Source: Rhodobacterales bacterium HKCCE3408 (GTDB lineage Bacteria; Pseudomonadota; Alphaproteobacteria; Rhodobacterales; Rhodobacteraceae). From it: a stretch of DNA of 64,000 bases. The stretch lies in contig WVSN01000001.1 in the NCBI GenBank assembly GCA_015689705.1, forward strand, positions 62,001-126,000, in the 5' to 3' direction. Of the stretch, positions 43,193 through 51,673 are shown piece after piece. Made by a program: the position numbers and the translations under genes. Positions within the stretch are counted from its first letter, which is position 1, and each line of letters begins with the position of its first letter. A model generated the notes under the pieces. It made no database searches. It was not told where the DNA came from and saw only the letters and a program-made list of their open reading frames with translations.

Positions 43193-44853
43193 GCGGACAT
43201 CGCTGCCTGCGCGCAACCGCAGGCCGCCTTCACCGGCTGGTCCGCCCGCGCCTCGGCGATGGCGAGCGTCTGAGCGACGAACCGGCGCTCGGTCGTCTCG
43301 CCCCGCGCCGCGAGGCAGTCGTGCAGACCGCGCAGCGCCCAGACGTTGTCCGGATGCACCTGTGCCCGCGGGATCGGGTCGCCGAGCCCGAGATCGGCGC
43401 GGAACACGGCTTCGGCCTCCGCGATGCGTCCCTGTTCGAACAGCAGCGCGCCGAGCGCGTGGCGCACCGGCTGCATCCAGCCCCACGGCTCGTCATAGGC
43501 CAGCGCGTCCTCCAGAGCGACGGCGCGCGTCAGTTCCGCGAAGGCCGCGTCGTGCTTGCCCTCGCGATACAGGATCTCCCCCTCGAGCATCGCCCTGGCG
43601 ATCCCGTTGAGATCCCGGACCGGATTGTTGTGCAGAAGCCGCCCCTCCGGCACCGCGTCGCAGGCCGCGAGAAACTCCGCCTGCATCGCGCGCGCCTCGG
43701 CGACCCGGCCGAGCGCGGCCAGCGCGACGCCCTTGGCGTAGAGTACGTTCGCAGTGAGTGTCGCGAAAAGCGCCCGATCCTCCGGCAGTTCAAGCGCGAG
43801 ACACTCCTGCCAGAGCCCGAACCGCACGAGGACATGCGGCTCGAAGGCGAGATAGGCTTCGAAGTAATCCGCCATCGGCGGGCTTTCGATGCGAAGGAGA
43901 TCGTCCGGTGTCGTCGCGCGAAGACCGGCCAGCGCCTCGCGCGCCGGGGCCAGCCGGCCCATCATCATCGCGCCGTAAATGACGAAATGGTAATCGTGCT
44001 GCCGGTAGCCGGTGTAGATGTTGAAGGCGCCGTTGGCCTCGTAGCTCTTCAGGTCGGCCTCGATCGCGCGCTGGTTCCAGAACACGACGTCCTGGTAGGC
44101 GCCGCACAGCATGTCGATATGCGTCGGCATGTGCACGAGGTGACCCGCATCGGGCACGAGCCTCCGCAGCACGTCGCCCTGCCGCAGCGCCAGTTCCGGC
44201 ACCGGGGACATTTCCATGAGGTGGACGTAGAGGTGCAGCAGCCCCGGATGCCGCCACGCCTCGGGGTCGGTGTCGAACGCCTGTTCCAGAAGCCGGCGGC
44301 ATTCCTCGGTATCGGCGCCATCGGCGACGGACCCGCTGGCCAGATCCCACATCGCCCAGGGTGTCCGCTGCATCATCGCCTCGACCGCAACGGCGCGGAT
44401 CTCGCGGCTGTCCGGGAAGGCGGCCTGGGCGGTTCGCATCGCGGTCGCGAAGGCCGCGTCCCATCCGGCCATCTCCTCGAGCGGGGCAAGCTCGGCCTGC
44501 GGGAAGCGGGCGGGCAGGGCGGCGATCAGGGCGCGTTCCTCGGCGCCCGCGCCGTCGGCCAGTTCCAGCGCGGCGAGCGTCGCGGCGCGCGCGGTGGCCA
44601 GAGCCTCGGCTCGGCCGGCTTCGTCGAACAGCTCCCACGGCATGTTGTAATTCGGCCCGGCGGCATAGGCGATGCCCCACTGCGCCATGGCGCAGGACGG
44701 GTCCGCCTCGGCGGCGCGAGCGTAGCAGCGCAGCGCCTCTTCGTGGTGAAAGCCGTAGGTCCAGAGCAGCCCGCGGTCGAACCAGACTTGCGCGGCCTCA
44801 TTGGCGGTGACCGGAAAGCTCAACCCGCCGAGATCGTAGGGGTAATCGCCCAT
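43189..44853 (-). CDS. Tetratricopeptide-repeat protein
   Basis: The 554-residue soluble protein starts MGDYPYDLGG and has helical pairs of TPR type (LLWTYGFHHEEALRCYARAAEADPSCAMAQWGIAYA; ILYREGKHDAAFAELTRAVALED; ARALG-like repeats to about residue 525). A C-terminal cysteine pair is present (ACGCAQ). The family is widespread but uncharacterised; such proteins usually mediate protein contacts. The 3' end overlaps the stop of the MoxR operon by 4 bp in a convergent arrangement. The secreted-protein gene upstream on the same strand is 27 bp away. Confidence 0.8.
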   Translation of the reverse strand: MGDYPYDLGGLSFPVTANEAAQVWFDRGLLWTYGFHHEEALRCYARAAEADPSCAMAQWGIAYAAGPNYNMPWELFDEAGRAEALATARAATLAALELADGAGAEERALIAALPARFPQAELAPLEEMAGWDAAFATAMRTAQAAFPDSREIRAVAVEAMMQRTPWAMWDLASGSVADGADTEECRRLLEQAFDTDPEAWRHPGLLHLYVHLMEMSPVPELALRQGDVLRRLVPDAGHLVHMPTHIDMLCGAYQDVVFWNQRAIEADLKSYEANGAFNIYTGYRQHDYHFVIYGAMMMGRLAPAREALAGLRATTPDDLLRIESPPMADYFEAYLAFEPHVLVRFGLWQECLALELPEDRALFATLTANVLYAKGVALAALGRVAEARAMQAEFLAACDAVPEGRLLHNNPVRDLNGIARAMLEGEILYREGKHDAAFAELTRAVALEDALAYDEPWGWMQPVRHALGALLFEQGRIAEAEAVFRADLGLGDPIPRAQVHPDNVWALRGLHDCLAARGETTERRFVAQTLAIAEARADQPVKAACGCAQAAMSA

Positions 44854-44880
44854 GGCCGATCGTACCGCGCCGCCGGGCTG

Positions 44881-45216
44881 TCAGTCGAGCGTGAACTCCA
44901 ATGGCTCCGACCACGCGCCAAGGTTGTCGCGGGCGCGGATCCGGACGGTCCAGGGCGCATCGCCGGGACGCGTCACGCGCAGGGATCGCGTGAATGGCTG
45001 CTCCTCGACATGCGGGTGCGTCAGGTCCCGCACCCCGAGGCTTTCGCCTCCGGCATCCAGCACTTCCCACGCGTCGGCATAATGGTCCCACCCGGTATCG
45101 GGATGGGTCAGAGTGACCGACAGGCTCCCGCCGGAATACGCTGCGCCGACGACCTCGGGCGGGTCGGCCAGCGCCGGGGCGGCGCATAGCATCAGGACAG
45201 GGGCGATCCGGATCAT
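44881..45216 (-). CDS. Small secreted protein of unknown function
   Basis: The 111-residue protein has a signal peptide (MIRIAPVLMLCAAPALA, cleavage near residue 17) and a compact beta-rich mature part (VVGAAYSGGSLSVTLTHPDTGWDHY, WTVRIRARDNLGAWSEPLEF) resembling a single immunoglobulin or fibronectin-like fold. I do not recognise the family. I chose the ATG at 45216 because it gives an immediate signal peptide; the upstream extension is not conserved-looking. It lies just before the TPR gene and diverges from glcD. Confidence 0.65.
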   Translation of the reverse strand: MIRIAPVLMLCAAPALADPPEVVGAAYSGGSLSVTLTHPDTGWDHYADAWEVLDAGGESLGVRDLTHPHVEEQPFTRSLRVTRPGDAPWTVRIRARDNLGAWSEPLEFTLD

Positions 45217-45259
45217 GGCTCCGGGATGGGGCACCGGGCCGCATCGGGCAAGGTCGATG

Positions 45260-45287
45260 TTGCGCGGCCCCCGCATCCGGCTATCCT
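45260..45287 (+). promoter_or_regulatory. Candidate promoter of the glc operon
   Basis: TTGCGC (45260-45265) and TATCCT (45282-45287) are 16 bp apart, about 24 bp before the GAGGAGG ribosome site and ATG of glcD. Confidence 0.45.
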
Positions 45288-45311
45288 TTGCCGAAGCGAG
45301 GAGGTTGCCCC

Positions 45312-46748
45312 ATGCAGATGCCCGAGCCGAGCGCCGCGGTGCTGGCGCGCAAGGCCGAGATCGTGGCCGGACTGCGCCGCATTCTGCCCGAGGGCGCGGT
45401 GATCGACGACCCGGCCGAGACGCGCGCATACGAATGCGACGCGCTGACCGCCTATCGCTGCCCCCCGCTCGCCGCCGTCCTGCCGTCCTCGACCGCGGAG
45501 GTCGCCGCGGTCCTGAAGCATTGCAATGCTCATGGCGTTCCCGTCGTTCCGCGCGGCGCCGGCACGTCGCTTGCAGGCGGCGCGCTGCCGACCTCGGACG
45601 CCGTGATCCTCGGACTCGCCAAGATGAACCGCGTGCTTGAAACCGACCTGGAGAACCGCTTCATCCGGGTCGAGACCGGGCGGACGAACCTGTCCGTCTC
45701 GGGCGCGGTCGAGGCCGAGGGCTTCTTCTACGCTCCCGACCCGTCCAGCCAGCTCGCCTGCGCCATCGGCGGCAATATCGCGATGAACTCGGGCGGCGCG
45801 CATTGCCTGAAATACGGGGTGACCACGAACAATCTGCTCGGTGTCACGCTCGTCACCATGGCGGGCGAGGTGCTGGAGATCGGCGGGGCGCATCTCGATG
45901 CGCCGGGGCTCGACCTGCTCGGCGTCATCTGCGGGTCGGAGGGTCAGCTCGGCATCGTGACCGAGGCGACGCTGCGCATCCTGCCGAAGCCCGAAGGCGC
46001 GCGGCCCGTCCTGATCGGTTTCTCCTCGAACGAGGTCGCCGGGGCCTGCGTGTCGGACATCATCAAGGCCGGCGTCCTGCCCGTCGCGATCGAGTTCATG
46101 GACCGCCCCTGCATCCGCGCGACCGACGCCTTTTCCGGCGCGGGCTATCCCGACTGCGAGGCGATGCTGATCGTCGAGGTTGAGGGGTCCGAGGCCGAGA
46201 TCGCCGAACAGCTCGGCCTGATCCTCCAGATCGCCCGCCGGCACGATCCGGTTGAGCTGCGCGAGGCGCGCGATGCCGACGACGCCGCGCGCATCTGGCT
46301 CGGCCGGAAATCGGCCTTCGGCGCGATGGGCCAGCTCAACGATTACATCTGCCTCGACGGCACGATCCCGGTCTCGGCCCTGCCGCAGGTTCTGAAACGG
46401 ATCGGCGAGCTGTCAAAGGAATTCGGGCTCGACGTCGCCAATGTCTTTCATGCCGGCGACGGCAACATGCACCCGCTGATCCTGTTCGACGCCAACAAGC
46501 CCGGCGACCTGGAAACCTGCGAGGCGATGGGCGCGGAAATCCTGAAGCTCTGCGTCGAGGTCGGCGGCTGCCTGACCGGCGAACACGGCGTCGGCGTGGA
46601 AAAGCGCGATCTGATGAACGTGCAGTTCGACCCGGCCGATCTCGAAGCGCAGATGCGGGTCAAGGATGTCTTCGATCCGGCCTGGCTTCTGAACGCGGCG
46701 AAGGTATTCCCGCTGGCCGCGTCCGACGCGCGGCGGCGCGTGGCCTGA
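45312..46748 (+). CDS. glcD: Glycolate oxidase subunit GlcD (FAD-linked oxidase)
   Basis: The 478-residue catalytic subunit is a member of the FAD_binding_4/FAD-oxidase_C family and oxidises glycolate (and probably D-lactate) to glyoxylate. It has VPVVPRGAGTSLAGGALP (FAD pyrophosphate loop), IGGNIAMNSGGAH, GSEGQLGIVTEATLRI, FHAGDGNMHP and GCLTGEHGVGVEK. GAGGAGG lies 7 nt before the ATG at 45312, the start I chose over an upstream ATG. It is first of a glcD-x-glcE-y-glcF series. Confidence 0.93.
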   Translation: MQMPEPSAAVLARKAEIVAGLRRILPEGAVIDDPAETRAYECDALTAYRCPPLAAVLPSSTAEVAAVLKHCNAHGVPVVPRGAGTSLAGGALPTSDAVILGLAKMNRVLETDLENRFIRVETGRTNLSVSGAVEAEGFFYAPDPSSQLACAIGGNIAMNSGGAHCLKYGVTTNNLLGVTLVTMAGEVLEIGGAHLDAPGLDLLGVICGSEGQLGIVTEATLRILPKPEGARPVLIGFSSNEVAGACVSDIIKAGVLPVAIEFMDRPCIRATDAFSGAGYPDCEAMLIVEVEGSEAEIAEQLGLILQIARRHDPVELREARDADDAARIWLGRKSAFGAMGQLNDYICLDGTIPVSALPQVLKRIGELSKEFGLDVANVFHAGDGNMHPLILFDANKPGDLETCEAMGAEILKLCVEVGGCLTGEHGVGVEKRDLMNVQFDPADLEAQMRVKDVFDPAWLLNAAKVFPLAASDARRRVA

Positions 46749-46798
46749 TCCGGCTCGTGGCGGCGAAATTGAACCATCGCGTGCGCTCGGCGCACCAA

Positions 46799-46845
46799 CC
46801 TTTCGGAACCGCGGGGGTTCTCCCCACGGCCACGCAACCGAAAGG
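46799..46845 (+). promoter_or_regulatory. Structured leader whose 3' arm overlaps the ribosome binding site of the next gene
   Basis: CCTTTCGG (46799-46806) pairs perfectly with CCGAAAGG (46838-46845). Between them CCG-C-GGGG and CCCC-A-CGG form an inner stem. The right arm contains the AAAGG of the ribosome site for the gene at 46854, 8 nt before its ATG, so folding would block translation. This is unusually structured for a simple intergenic spacer. Confidence 0.5.
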
Positions 46846-46853
46846 ACATTCCC

Positions 46854-47237
46854 ATGAAGAAGACCATTCTCGCTGCCGCGGCAGCTGCCGCCGTTCTCGC
46901 CTCGGGCCTTGCCGCCACCGCCGATATCCGTGTCGCGCCCTCGGCCCAGATCCGCTCCGAAGTGGCCGCCTCGGCCAACGTGGTCCAGACGCTCGGCTCG
47001 ATCGTCTTCAACTGCGTCGTCTCCGGCACCCCGGTCGAATTCCCGAGCGACATCTACCTGAGCCGTGCGATCGGCGCGACGCCGGCCGGTACGCAGGTGA
47101 GCTACACGATCCCCGGCGGCGTCACGGGCGTCGCGGTCCTGCCGGCGCTGGCGCCGGGCCAGGGCTATCGCGTGCACGACGTGATCCCGGGCGGTCTGCC
47201 CGCCGGCACCGCCTGCTCGGCTGTTCTGAACAACTGA
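46854..47237 (+). CDS. Small secreted protein of unknown function within the glc operon
   Basis: The 127-residue protein has a clear signal peptide (MKKTILAAAAAAAVLASGLA, cleavage near residue 23), a Gly/Val/Ala-rich beta-type mature region with two cysteines (Cys55 and Cys122, possibly a disulfide) and no membrane helix. I do not recognise the family and see no active-site motif. It lies between glcD and glcE, transcribed with them or from its own structured leader. It looks like an insertion into the standard operon and has no evident link to glycolate metabolism. Confidence 0.7.
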   Translation: MKKTILAAAAAAAVLASGLAATADIRVAPSAQIRSEVAASANVVQTLGSIVFNCVVSGTPVEFPSDIYLSRAIGATPAGTQVSYTIPGGVTGVAVLPALAPGQGYRVHDVIPGGLPAGTACSAVLNN

Positions 47238-47307
47238 TCGGCACGATCCCCGTTCAACCGCCCGTGGCCCGGTCGGCCGCGGGCGGTTCGTCGTTGCGGG
47301 GTGGCCG

Positions 47308-48423
47308 ATGACGCTCCATCCCGGGACCGAGACGGAACTGGCCCACATGATCCGCGAGGCCGGCGGCCCGCTCGCCGTTCGCGGCGGCGGAACCCGCAGC
47401 CCCGGCGCATCGGGCGAGGCGCTGTCGACCGCCGGCCTGCGCGGCGTCACCCTCTACGAGCCCGGCGCGCTGACCATCGTCGCCCGTGCCGGCACGCCAC
47501 TGTCCGAGATCCGGGATACGCTCGCCGCCCATGGCCAGCACCTGCCATTCGAGCCGCCCGAGATGGGCGGGCTTCTCGGCGGATCGGGCACCAGCACCAT
47601 CGGCGGCGTCGTCGCCACCAACGCCTCCGGCCCGCGCCGCATCCAGGCCGGCGCCTGTCGTGACAGCCTGATCGGCGTGCGCTTCGTCGATGGCACGGGC
47701 GCCGTCGTGAAGAACGGCGGCCGGGTGATGAAGAACGTCACCGGGTACGACCTCGCCAAGCTCATGGCCGGCAGCCACGGCACGCTCGGCGTTCTGACCG
47801 AGGTTTCGTTCAAGGTTCTGCCCGCGCCCGCGGTCGAAGCCGGACTCGTGATCGAAGGGCTGGACGACGCGAGCGCGCAGAAGGCCATGGCCGCCGCCCT
47901 CGGCTCACCCTTCGAGGTGACGGGGGCCGCCCATCTGCCCGGGGACACACCCCGCACGCTTCTCCGGATCGGCGGGCTGGCGGACAGCGTTGCCTATCGC
48001 TCGGGCCGGCTGAAGGACCTGATGGCGCCGTTCGGCCCGGTCACCATCGTCACCGATGCCGACGCGGTGGCGGATGACTGGCGCCGCATCCGCGACGTCG
48101 CGCCCTTTGCCGGGCGCACGGGGGATGTCTGGCGCATATCGGTCCGGCCGTCGGACGGGCCGCAGGTCGCCGGGCGCAGCGGTGGCGATGTGTTCTACGA
48201 CTGGGGCGGCGGGCTGATCTGGGCGCTGGTGCCCGAGGGCACCGACCTTCGCGCCGCGATCGGAGACATCAGGGGCCATGCGACACTGATCCGCGCGTCG
48301 GCGGACACGCGGGACCGGCTCGGCACGTTCCATCCCGAACCCGCAGGAGTGGCCACGCTGACCGCCGGGCTGCGGGCGAAGTTCGATCCGCGCGGCATCC
48401 TCAATGCGGGGGTGATGGCATGA
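47308..48423 (+). CDS. glcE: Glycolate oxidase subunit GlcE
   Basis: The 371-residue FAD-binding subunit of glycolate oxidase is related to GlcD but shorter. It has LAVRGGGTRSPGA (FAD loop), GGLLGGSGTSTIGGVVATNASGPRR, RFVDGTGAVVKNGGRVMKNVTGYDLAKLMAGSHGTLG and a degenerate C-terminal half. GlcD, GlcE and GlcF form one complex at the membrane. Its TGA overlaps the ATG of the membrane protein gene at 48420 (ATGA). Confidence 0.92.
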   Translation: MTLHPGTETELAHMIREAGGPLAVRGGGTRSPGASGEALSTAGLRGVTLYEPGALTIVARAGTPLSEIRDTLAAHGQHLPFEPPEMGGLLGGSGTSTIGGVVATNASGPRRIQAGACRDSLIGVRFVDGTGAVVKNGGRVMKNVTGYDLAKLMAGSHGTLGVLTEVSFKVLPAPAVEAGLVIEGLDDASAQKAMAAALGSPFEVTGAAHLPGDTPRTLLRIGGLADSVAYRSGRLKDLMAPFGPVTIVTDADAVADDWRRIRDVAPFAGRTGDVWRISVRPSDGPQVAGRSGGDVFYDWGGGLIWALVPEGTDLRAAIGDIRGHATLIRASADTRDRLGTFHPEPAGVATLTAGLRAKFDPRGILNAGVMA

Positions 48424-48800
48424 TCGGGCTGATCGCGATCGTCGTCATGCTCGGTGTCGCGCCGGCCCTGTCGGCCATGGCGGTGCACCGGCAGGTCCGG
48501 ACCAGGACCCATGCCGTGCGCATCGCCGCCGCCGGCGTCGTGGTGACCGCGACGCTCCTGATCCTGCGGCGCGTTTTGTTCTGGGACGCGGATATGGGCT
48601 TCCGGGGCAACTCGCCCGTCGGCGTTTTCGCCATCTCGCTTCTGGCCGCCTTCGCGACGGGCATGGCGGTGTCGGGCCTTCTGATCGCGATGTTCGGGCC
48701 CGAGAGCCACCTGGAAGAGCGTCCGCTCTATCCGGTCGTGATCGTCGCCGCGTCGGTCGTGGTGTCGATGCTGATCCTCATGGGCCTGCTTCGGGGGTAG
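48420..48800 (+). CDS. Small four-helix membrane protein inserted between glcE and glcF
   Basis: The 126-residue protein has about four hydrophobic helices (residues 3-22, 36-55, 69-91, 104-123) with short charged loops (VHRQVRTRTHAVR; GPESHLEERPLYP). No conserved motif identifies it. It overlaps glcE by 4 bp and glcF starts 1 bp after its stop, so it belongs to the transcript. It may anchor the glycolate oxidase complex or be an unrelated insertion. Confidence 0.7.
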   Translation: MIGLIAIVVMLGVAPALSAMAVHRQVRTRTHAVRIAAAGVVVTATLLILRRVLFWDADMGFRGNSPVGVFAISLLAAFATGMAVSGLLIAMFGPESHLEERPLYPVVIVAASVVVSMLILMGLLRG

Positions 48801-48801
48801 G

Positions 48802-50091
48802 ATGCAGACGAACTTTACCGCAAGACAGCTGGAAGACCCGGGCATCGCGCGCGCCAACGAGATCCTGCGCGCCTGCGTCCATTGCGGTTTCTGCACGGCG
48901 ACCTGCCCGACCTACCAGGTGCTCGGAGACGAACTCGACAGCCCGCGCGGCCGCATCTACCTGATCAAGGACATGCTGGAGAACGACCGGCCGGCCGACG
49001 AAAAGACGGTCAAGCATATCGACCGCTGCCTGTCCTGCCTCGCCTGCATGACGACCTGCCCCTCGGGCGTGCACTACATGCACCTCGTCGACCATGCGCG
49101 GGAGCATATCGAGAAGACCTATGACCGGCCGCTGATGGACCGCGTGCTGCGCTGGACGCTGGCGCGGATCCTTCCCTATCCCGGCCGCTTCCGCATGGCG
49201 CTTCTGGCCGCGAAGGTCGGGCGGCCGTTCCGGCGGCTGATGCCAGATGCGCGGCTGCGCGCGATGCTGGACATGGCGCCGAAACGCATTCCGCCAGTCA
49301 GTCCCAACGACGACCCGCAGGTTTTCCCGGCCAGGGGCGAGCGGAAGATGCGGGTCGCGCTGATGACCGGCTGCGCGCAGCGGGCGCTCAACACCGACAT
49401 CAACGACGCCACGATCCGGCTTCTGACCCGGCTTGGCTGCGAAGTCGTGGTCGCCGAAGGCGCCGGCTGCTGCGGCGCGCTGACCCATCACATGGGCAAG
49501 GCGGACGAAAGCCACGCGACGGCAGCGAAGAACATCCGCGCCTGGACGCGCGAGGCAGAGCGGAACGGTCTCGACGCCATCGTCATCAACACCTCCGGAT
49601 GCGGCACAACCGTCAAGGATTACGGCCACATCTTCCGGCAAAGCGACCTGGCCGGCGACGCGGCCAGGGTGTCCTCCCTCGCGCTCGACGTGACCGAACT
49701 TCTGACGAAGATCGGCCTGCCCGAAGGTGCCGCGAAGGGCCTGACCGTCGCCTACCACGCCGCCTGTTCGCTCCAGCACGGGCAGAAGGTGAAATTCGCG
49801 CCCAAGGACCTGCTGAAGCGCGCCGGCTTCAAGGTCGTCGAACCCGCCGACAGCCACCTGTGCTGCGGCAGCGCCGGCACCTACAACCTGATGCAGCCCG
49901 AGATCAGCGCCGAGCTGAAGTCCCGCAAGGTCGCCACGCTCGAAGCGACCCGGCCCGACGTCATCGCTGCCGGAAATATCGGCTGCATGATGCAGATCGG
50001 CGGCGCCACGGAAACGCCCGTGGTCCATACGGTCGAGCTGCTCGACTGGGCCACGGGCGGGCCGAGGCCGCGCGCGCTCGGACACGTCTGA
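48802..50091 (+). CDS. glcF: Glycolate oxidase iron-sulfur subunit GlcF
   Basis: The 429-residue iron-sulfur subunit has two [4Fe-4S] ferredoxin-type motifs (ACVHCGFCTATCPTYQVLGDE and RCLSCLACMTTCPSGVHYM, residues 30-75). Two cysteine-rich CCG domains follow: GCCGALTHH and CCGSAGTYNL. It passes electrons from the flavin subunits to the membrane quinone pool. It is the last gene of the glc operon; only a weak 6-bp hairpin lies past the stop. Confidence 0.94.
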   Translation: MQTNFTARQLEDPGIARANEILRACVHCGFCTATCPTYQVLGDELDSPRGRIYLIKDMLENDRPADEKTVKHIDRCLSCLACMTTCPSGVHYMHLVDHAREHIEKTYDRPLMDRVLRWTLARILPYPGRFRMALLAAKVGRPFRRLMPDARLRAMLDMAPKRIPPVSPNDDPQVFPARGERKMRVALMTGCAQRALNTDINDATIRLLTRLGCEVVVAEGAGCCGALTHHMGKADESHATAAKNIRAWTREAERNGLDAIVINTSGCGTTVKDYGHIFRQSDLAGDAARVSSLALDVTELLTKIGLPEGAAKGLTVAYHAACSLQHGQKVKFAPKDLLKRAGFKVVEPADSHLCCGSAGTYNLMQPEISAELKSRKVATLEATRPDVIAAGNIGCMMQIGGATETPVVHTVELLDWATGGPRPRALGHV

Positions 50092-50178
50092 CGGGGCATT
50101 TCCCCGTCCGCGCCGCATTTTCGCCAACAGCTGCGCCTAGCCCTTGTCCGGTCCGCATTATCGGAAAAAGGGCCGGCC

Positions 50179-51027
50179 ATGCTGCGAATCGTCCTGCTGC
50201 TCTCGATTGCCCTCGGCACTGCACCGGCCATGGCCGACGGGCTGCGCCTGCCGACCATCGCCCCCGCGCAGGACGGCCCGCTCCGCGCGCTTCAGACCAC
50301 CGACGAAGTGCGGCCCTACACCGCGATCGGGCGGCTCGATACCGGCGGCGGGTTCTGCACCGCCACGCTGGTCGCCGCCGATCTCGTCCTGACTGCCGCC
50401 CATTGCCTGTTCGAATCTGACGGCACCCCGCTCGAGCCCGAGCGGACCTTCACCTTCAACGCCGGGCTGCGGAACGGCCATATCGACGCCGGCCGGCGCA
50501 TCTCGGGCCACTACATCCACCCCGATTACGATTACGGCAGCCCCGATGATCTTGACCGGGTGCGCACCGATCTCGCGATCCTCCGGCTCGACCGGCCGAT
50601 CGTCACCAGCGCCATCCGTCCGATGGAAATCGCAGGGCAGGCCCGGCGCGGCGATGCGGTGGAAATCGTGTCCTACGGCCGCGAGCGCGAGGAATTCGCC
50701 TCGCGCGAAGCCGGGTGCGAGGTGCTGGAATCCGATCCCGGCGTCCATGTCCTGAGCTGTTCGGTCGTGCCCGGCTCGTCCGGATCGCCCGTGATGGTCC
50801 GTGATCCCGACGGGCTGCGGATCGTTTCGGTCGTGTCGGCCTCGGCTCACTGGCGCGACCAGCAGGTGGCGCTGGCTGCCGCGACGGCGCCCGAAATCGC
50901 GCGCGTCATGGCGCTCAGCCGTGCGACTCCGCCGGCCTTCACCGCCTCCGGCCTGCCCGGGTCGCGGCTTCCCGGCAATGGCGGCGGCGGCCGGGACGGG
51001 TCGACCGCGCGCTTCATCCGGCCCTGA
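50179..51027 (+). CDS. Secreted trypsin-like serine protease (S1 family)
   Basis: The 282-residue precursor has a signal peptide (MLRIVLLLSIALGTAPAMA, cleavage after about residue 19). The mature chymotrypsin-fold domain shows all three catalytic positions: His in LTAAHCLFE (about residue 75), Asp in TDLAILRLD (about 133) and Ser in VVPGSSGSPVM (about 195). A low-complexity Gly-rich tail follows (GNGGGGRDG). No PDZ or membrane anchor is visible, so it acts in the periplasm or outside the cell. Glutamyl endopeptidase-like members are the closest by eye. Confidence 0.88.
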   Translation: MLRIVLLLSIALGTAPAMADGLRLPTIAPAQDGPLRALQTTDEVRPYTAIGRLDTGGGFCTATLVAADLVLTAAHCLFESDGTPLEPERTFTFNAGLRNGHIDAGRRISGHYIHPDYDYGSPDDLDRVRTDLAILRLDRPIVTSAIRPMEIAGQARRGDAVEIVSYGREREEFASREAGCEVLESDPGVHVLSCSVVPGSSGSPVMVRDPDGLRIVSVVSASAHWRDQQVALAAATAPEIARVMALSRATPPAFTASGLPGSRLPGNGGGGRDGSTARFIRP

Positions 51028-51036
51028 TCCGGCCCT

Positions 51037-51064
51037 CTTGAACCCCTCCAATCGCTGACCATAT
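51037..51064 (+). promoter_or_regulatory. RpoH (sigma-32)-type promoter of the small heat-shock gene
   Basis: CTTGAA (51037-51042) and CCATAT (51059-51064, in GACCATAT) are separated by 16 bp and resemble the sigma-32 consensus CTTGAAA/CCCCATNT. The expected start lies about 100 nt before the ATG. Confidence 0.6.
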
Positions 51065-51168
51065 CGGAAGTGTTCCGGTGCCCCGTGCGGGGCCGGGACG
51101 GAACCGGCGGGTCCCCTCGCGGACCGCCACCCACAGACGTTGTCGCTCACTCTAGGAGGATGACAGAC

Positions 51169-51621
51169 ATGCGTACGTTTGATCTTGCGCCGCTTTACCG
51201 CGCAACCGTCGGCTTCGACCGGATGGCCGACCTGCTGGACCGTGTTATGACCCAGGACATGGGCGCCAGCACCTACCCGCCCTATAATATCGAGAAGACC
51301 GGCGACGATGCCTATCGCATCACGCTGGCCGTGGCGGGCTTCACCGACCAGGAGCTGAACGTGGAACAGCGCGAAACCGAACTCGTTGTCGCCGCCCGCA
51401 AGGGCGAGACCGACGGTGAGGACCGCCGCTATCTCCATCGCGGGATTGCGACGCGCGCCTTCGAGAAGCGCTTCCAGCTCGCCGACCATGTCCGCGTGAC
51501 CGGCGCGGTGCATGAGAACGGCCTTCTCCATGTCGACCTCGTGCGCGAAGTGCCCGAGTCGCTGAAGCCGCGCCGCATCGAAATCGCCTCGAACTCTGGA
51601 CGGACCGCCATCGAGGCGTAA
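51169..51621 (+). CDS. Hsp20/IbpA-type small heat-shock protein
   Basis: The 150-residue alpha-crystallin family holdase has the sequence TFDLAPLYRATVGFDRM typical of IbpA in alphaproteobacteria, the PPYNIEKTGDDAYRITLAVAGF alpha-crystallin start, RKGETDGEDRRYLHRGIATRAFEKRFQLADHV and a C-terminal IEIAS-type motif. I chose the ATG at 51169 because AGGAGG ends 9 nt before it; the ATG at 51160 lies directly against that sequence. The RpoH-like promoter and terminator define a single-gene heat-inducible unit. Confidence 0.92.
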   Translation: MRTFDLAPLYRATVGFDRMADLLDRVMTQDMGASTYPPYNIEKTGDDAYRITLAVAGFTDQELNVEQRETELVVAARKGETDGEDRRYLHRGIATRAFEKRFQLADHVRVTGAVHENGLLHVDLVREVPESLKPRRIEIASNSGRTAIEA

Positions 51622-51643
51622 GACCGATACCTGTGTGAAGATG

Positions 51644-51673
51644 GCGCCGCCCCCCACCGGGGGCGGCGCTTTT
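51644..51673 (+). terminator. Rho-independent terminator after the Hsp20 gene
   Basis: An 11-bp perfect stem GCGCCGCCCCC/GGGGGCGGCGC with a 4-nt loop ends in TTTT. The T-run reaches the stop codon of the convergent MFS gene. Confidence 0.85.

Noticed and set aside
46805-46830. GGAACC 16 bp from CGGC ahead of the secreted protein at 46854
   Set aside because: The -10 has two mismatches, and the sequence is better explained as part of the structured leader.
51065-51168. Possible ROSE RNA thermometer in the Hsp20 leader
   Set aside because: The expected U(U/C)GCU segment pairing with the ribosome site could not be found with convincing complementarity.
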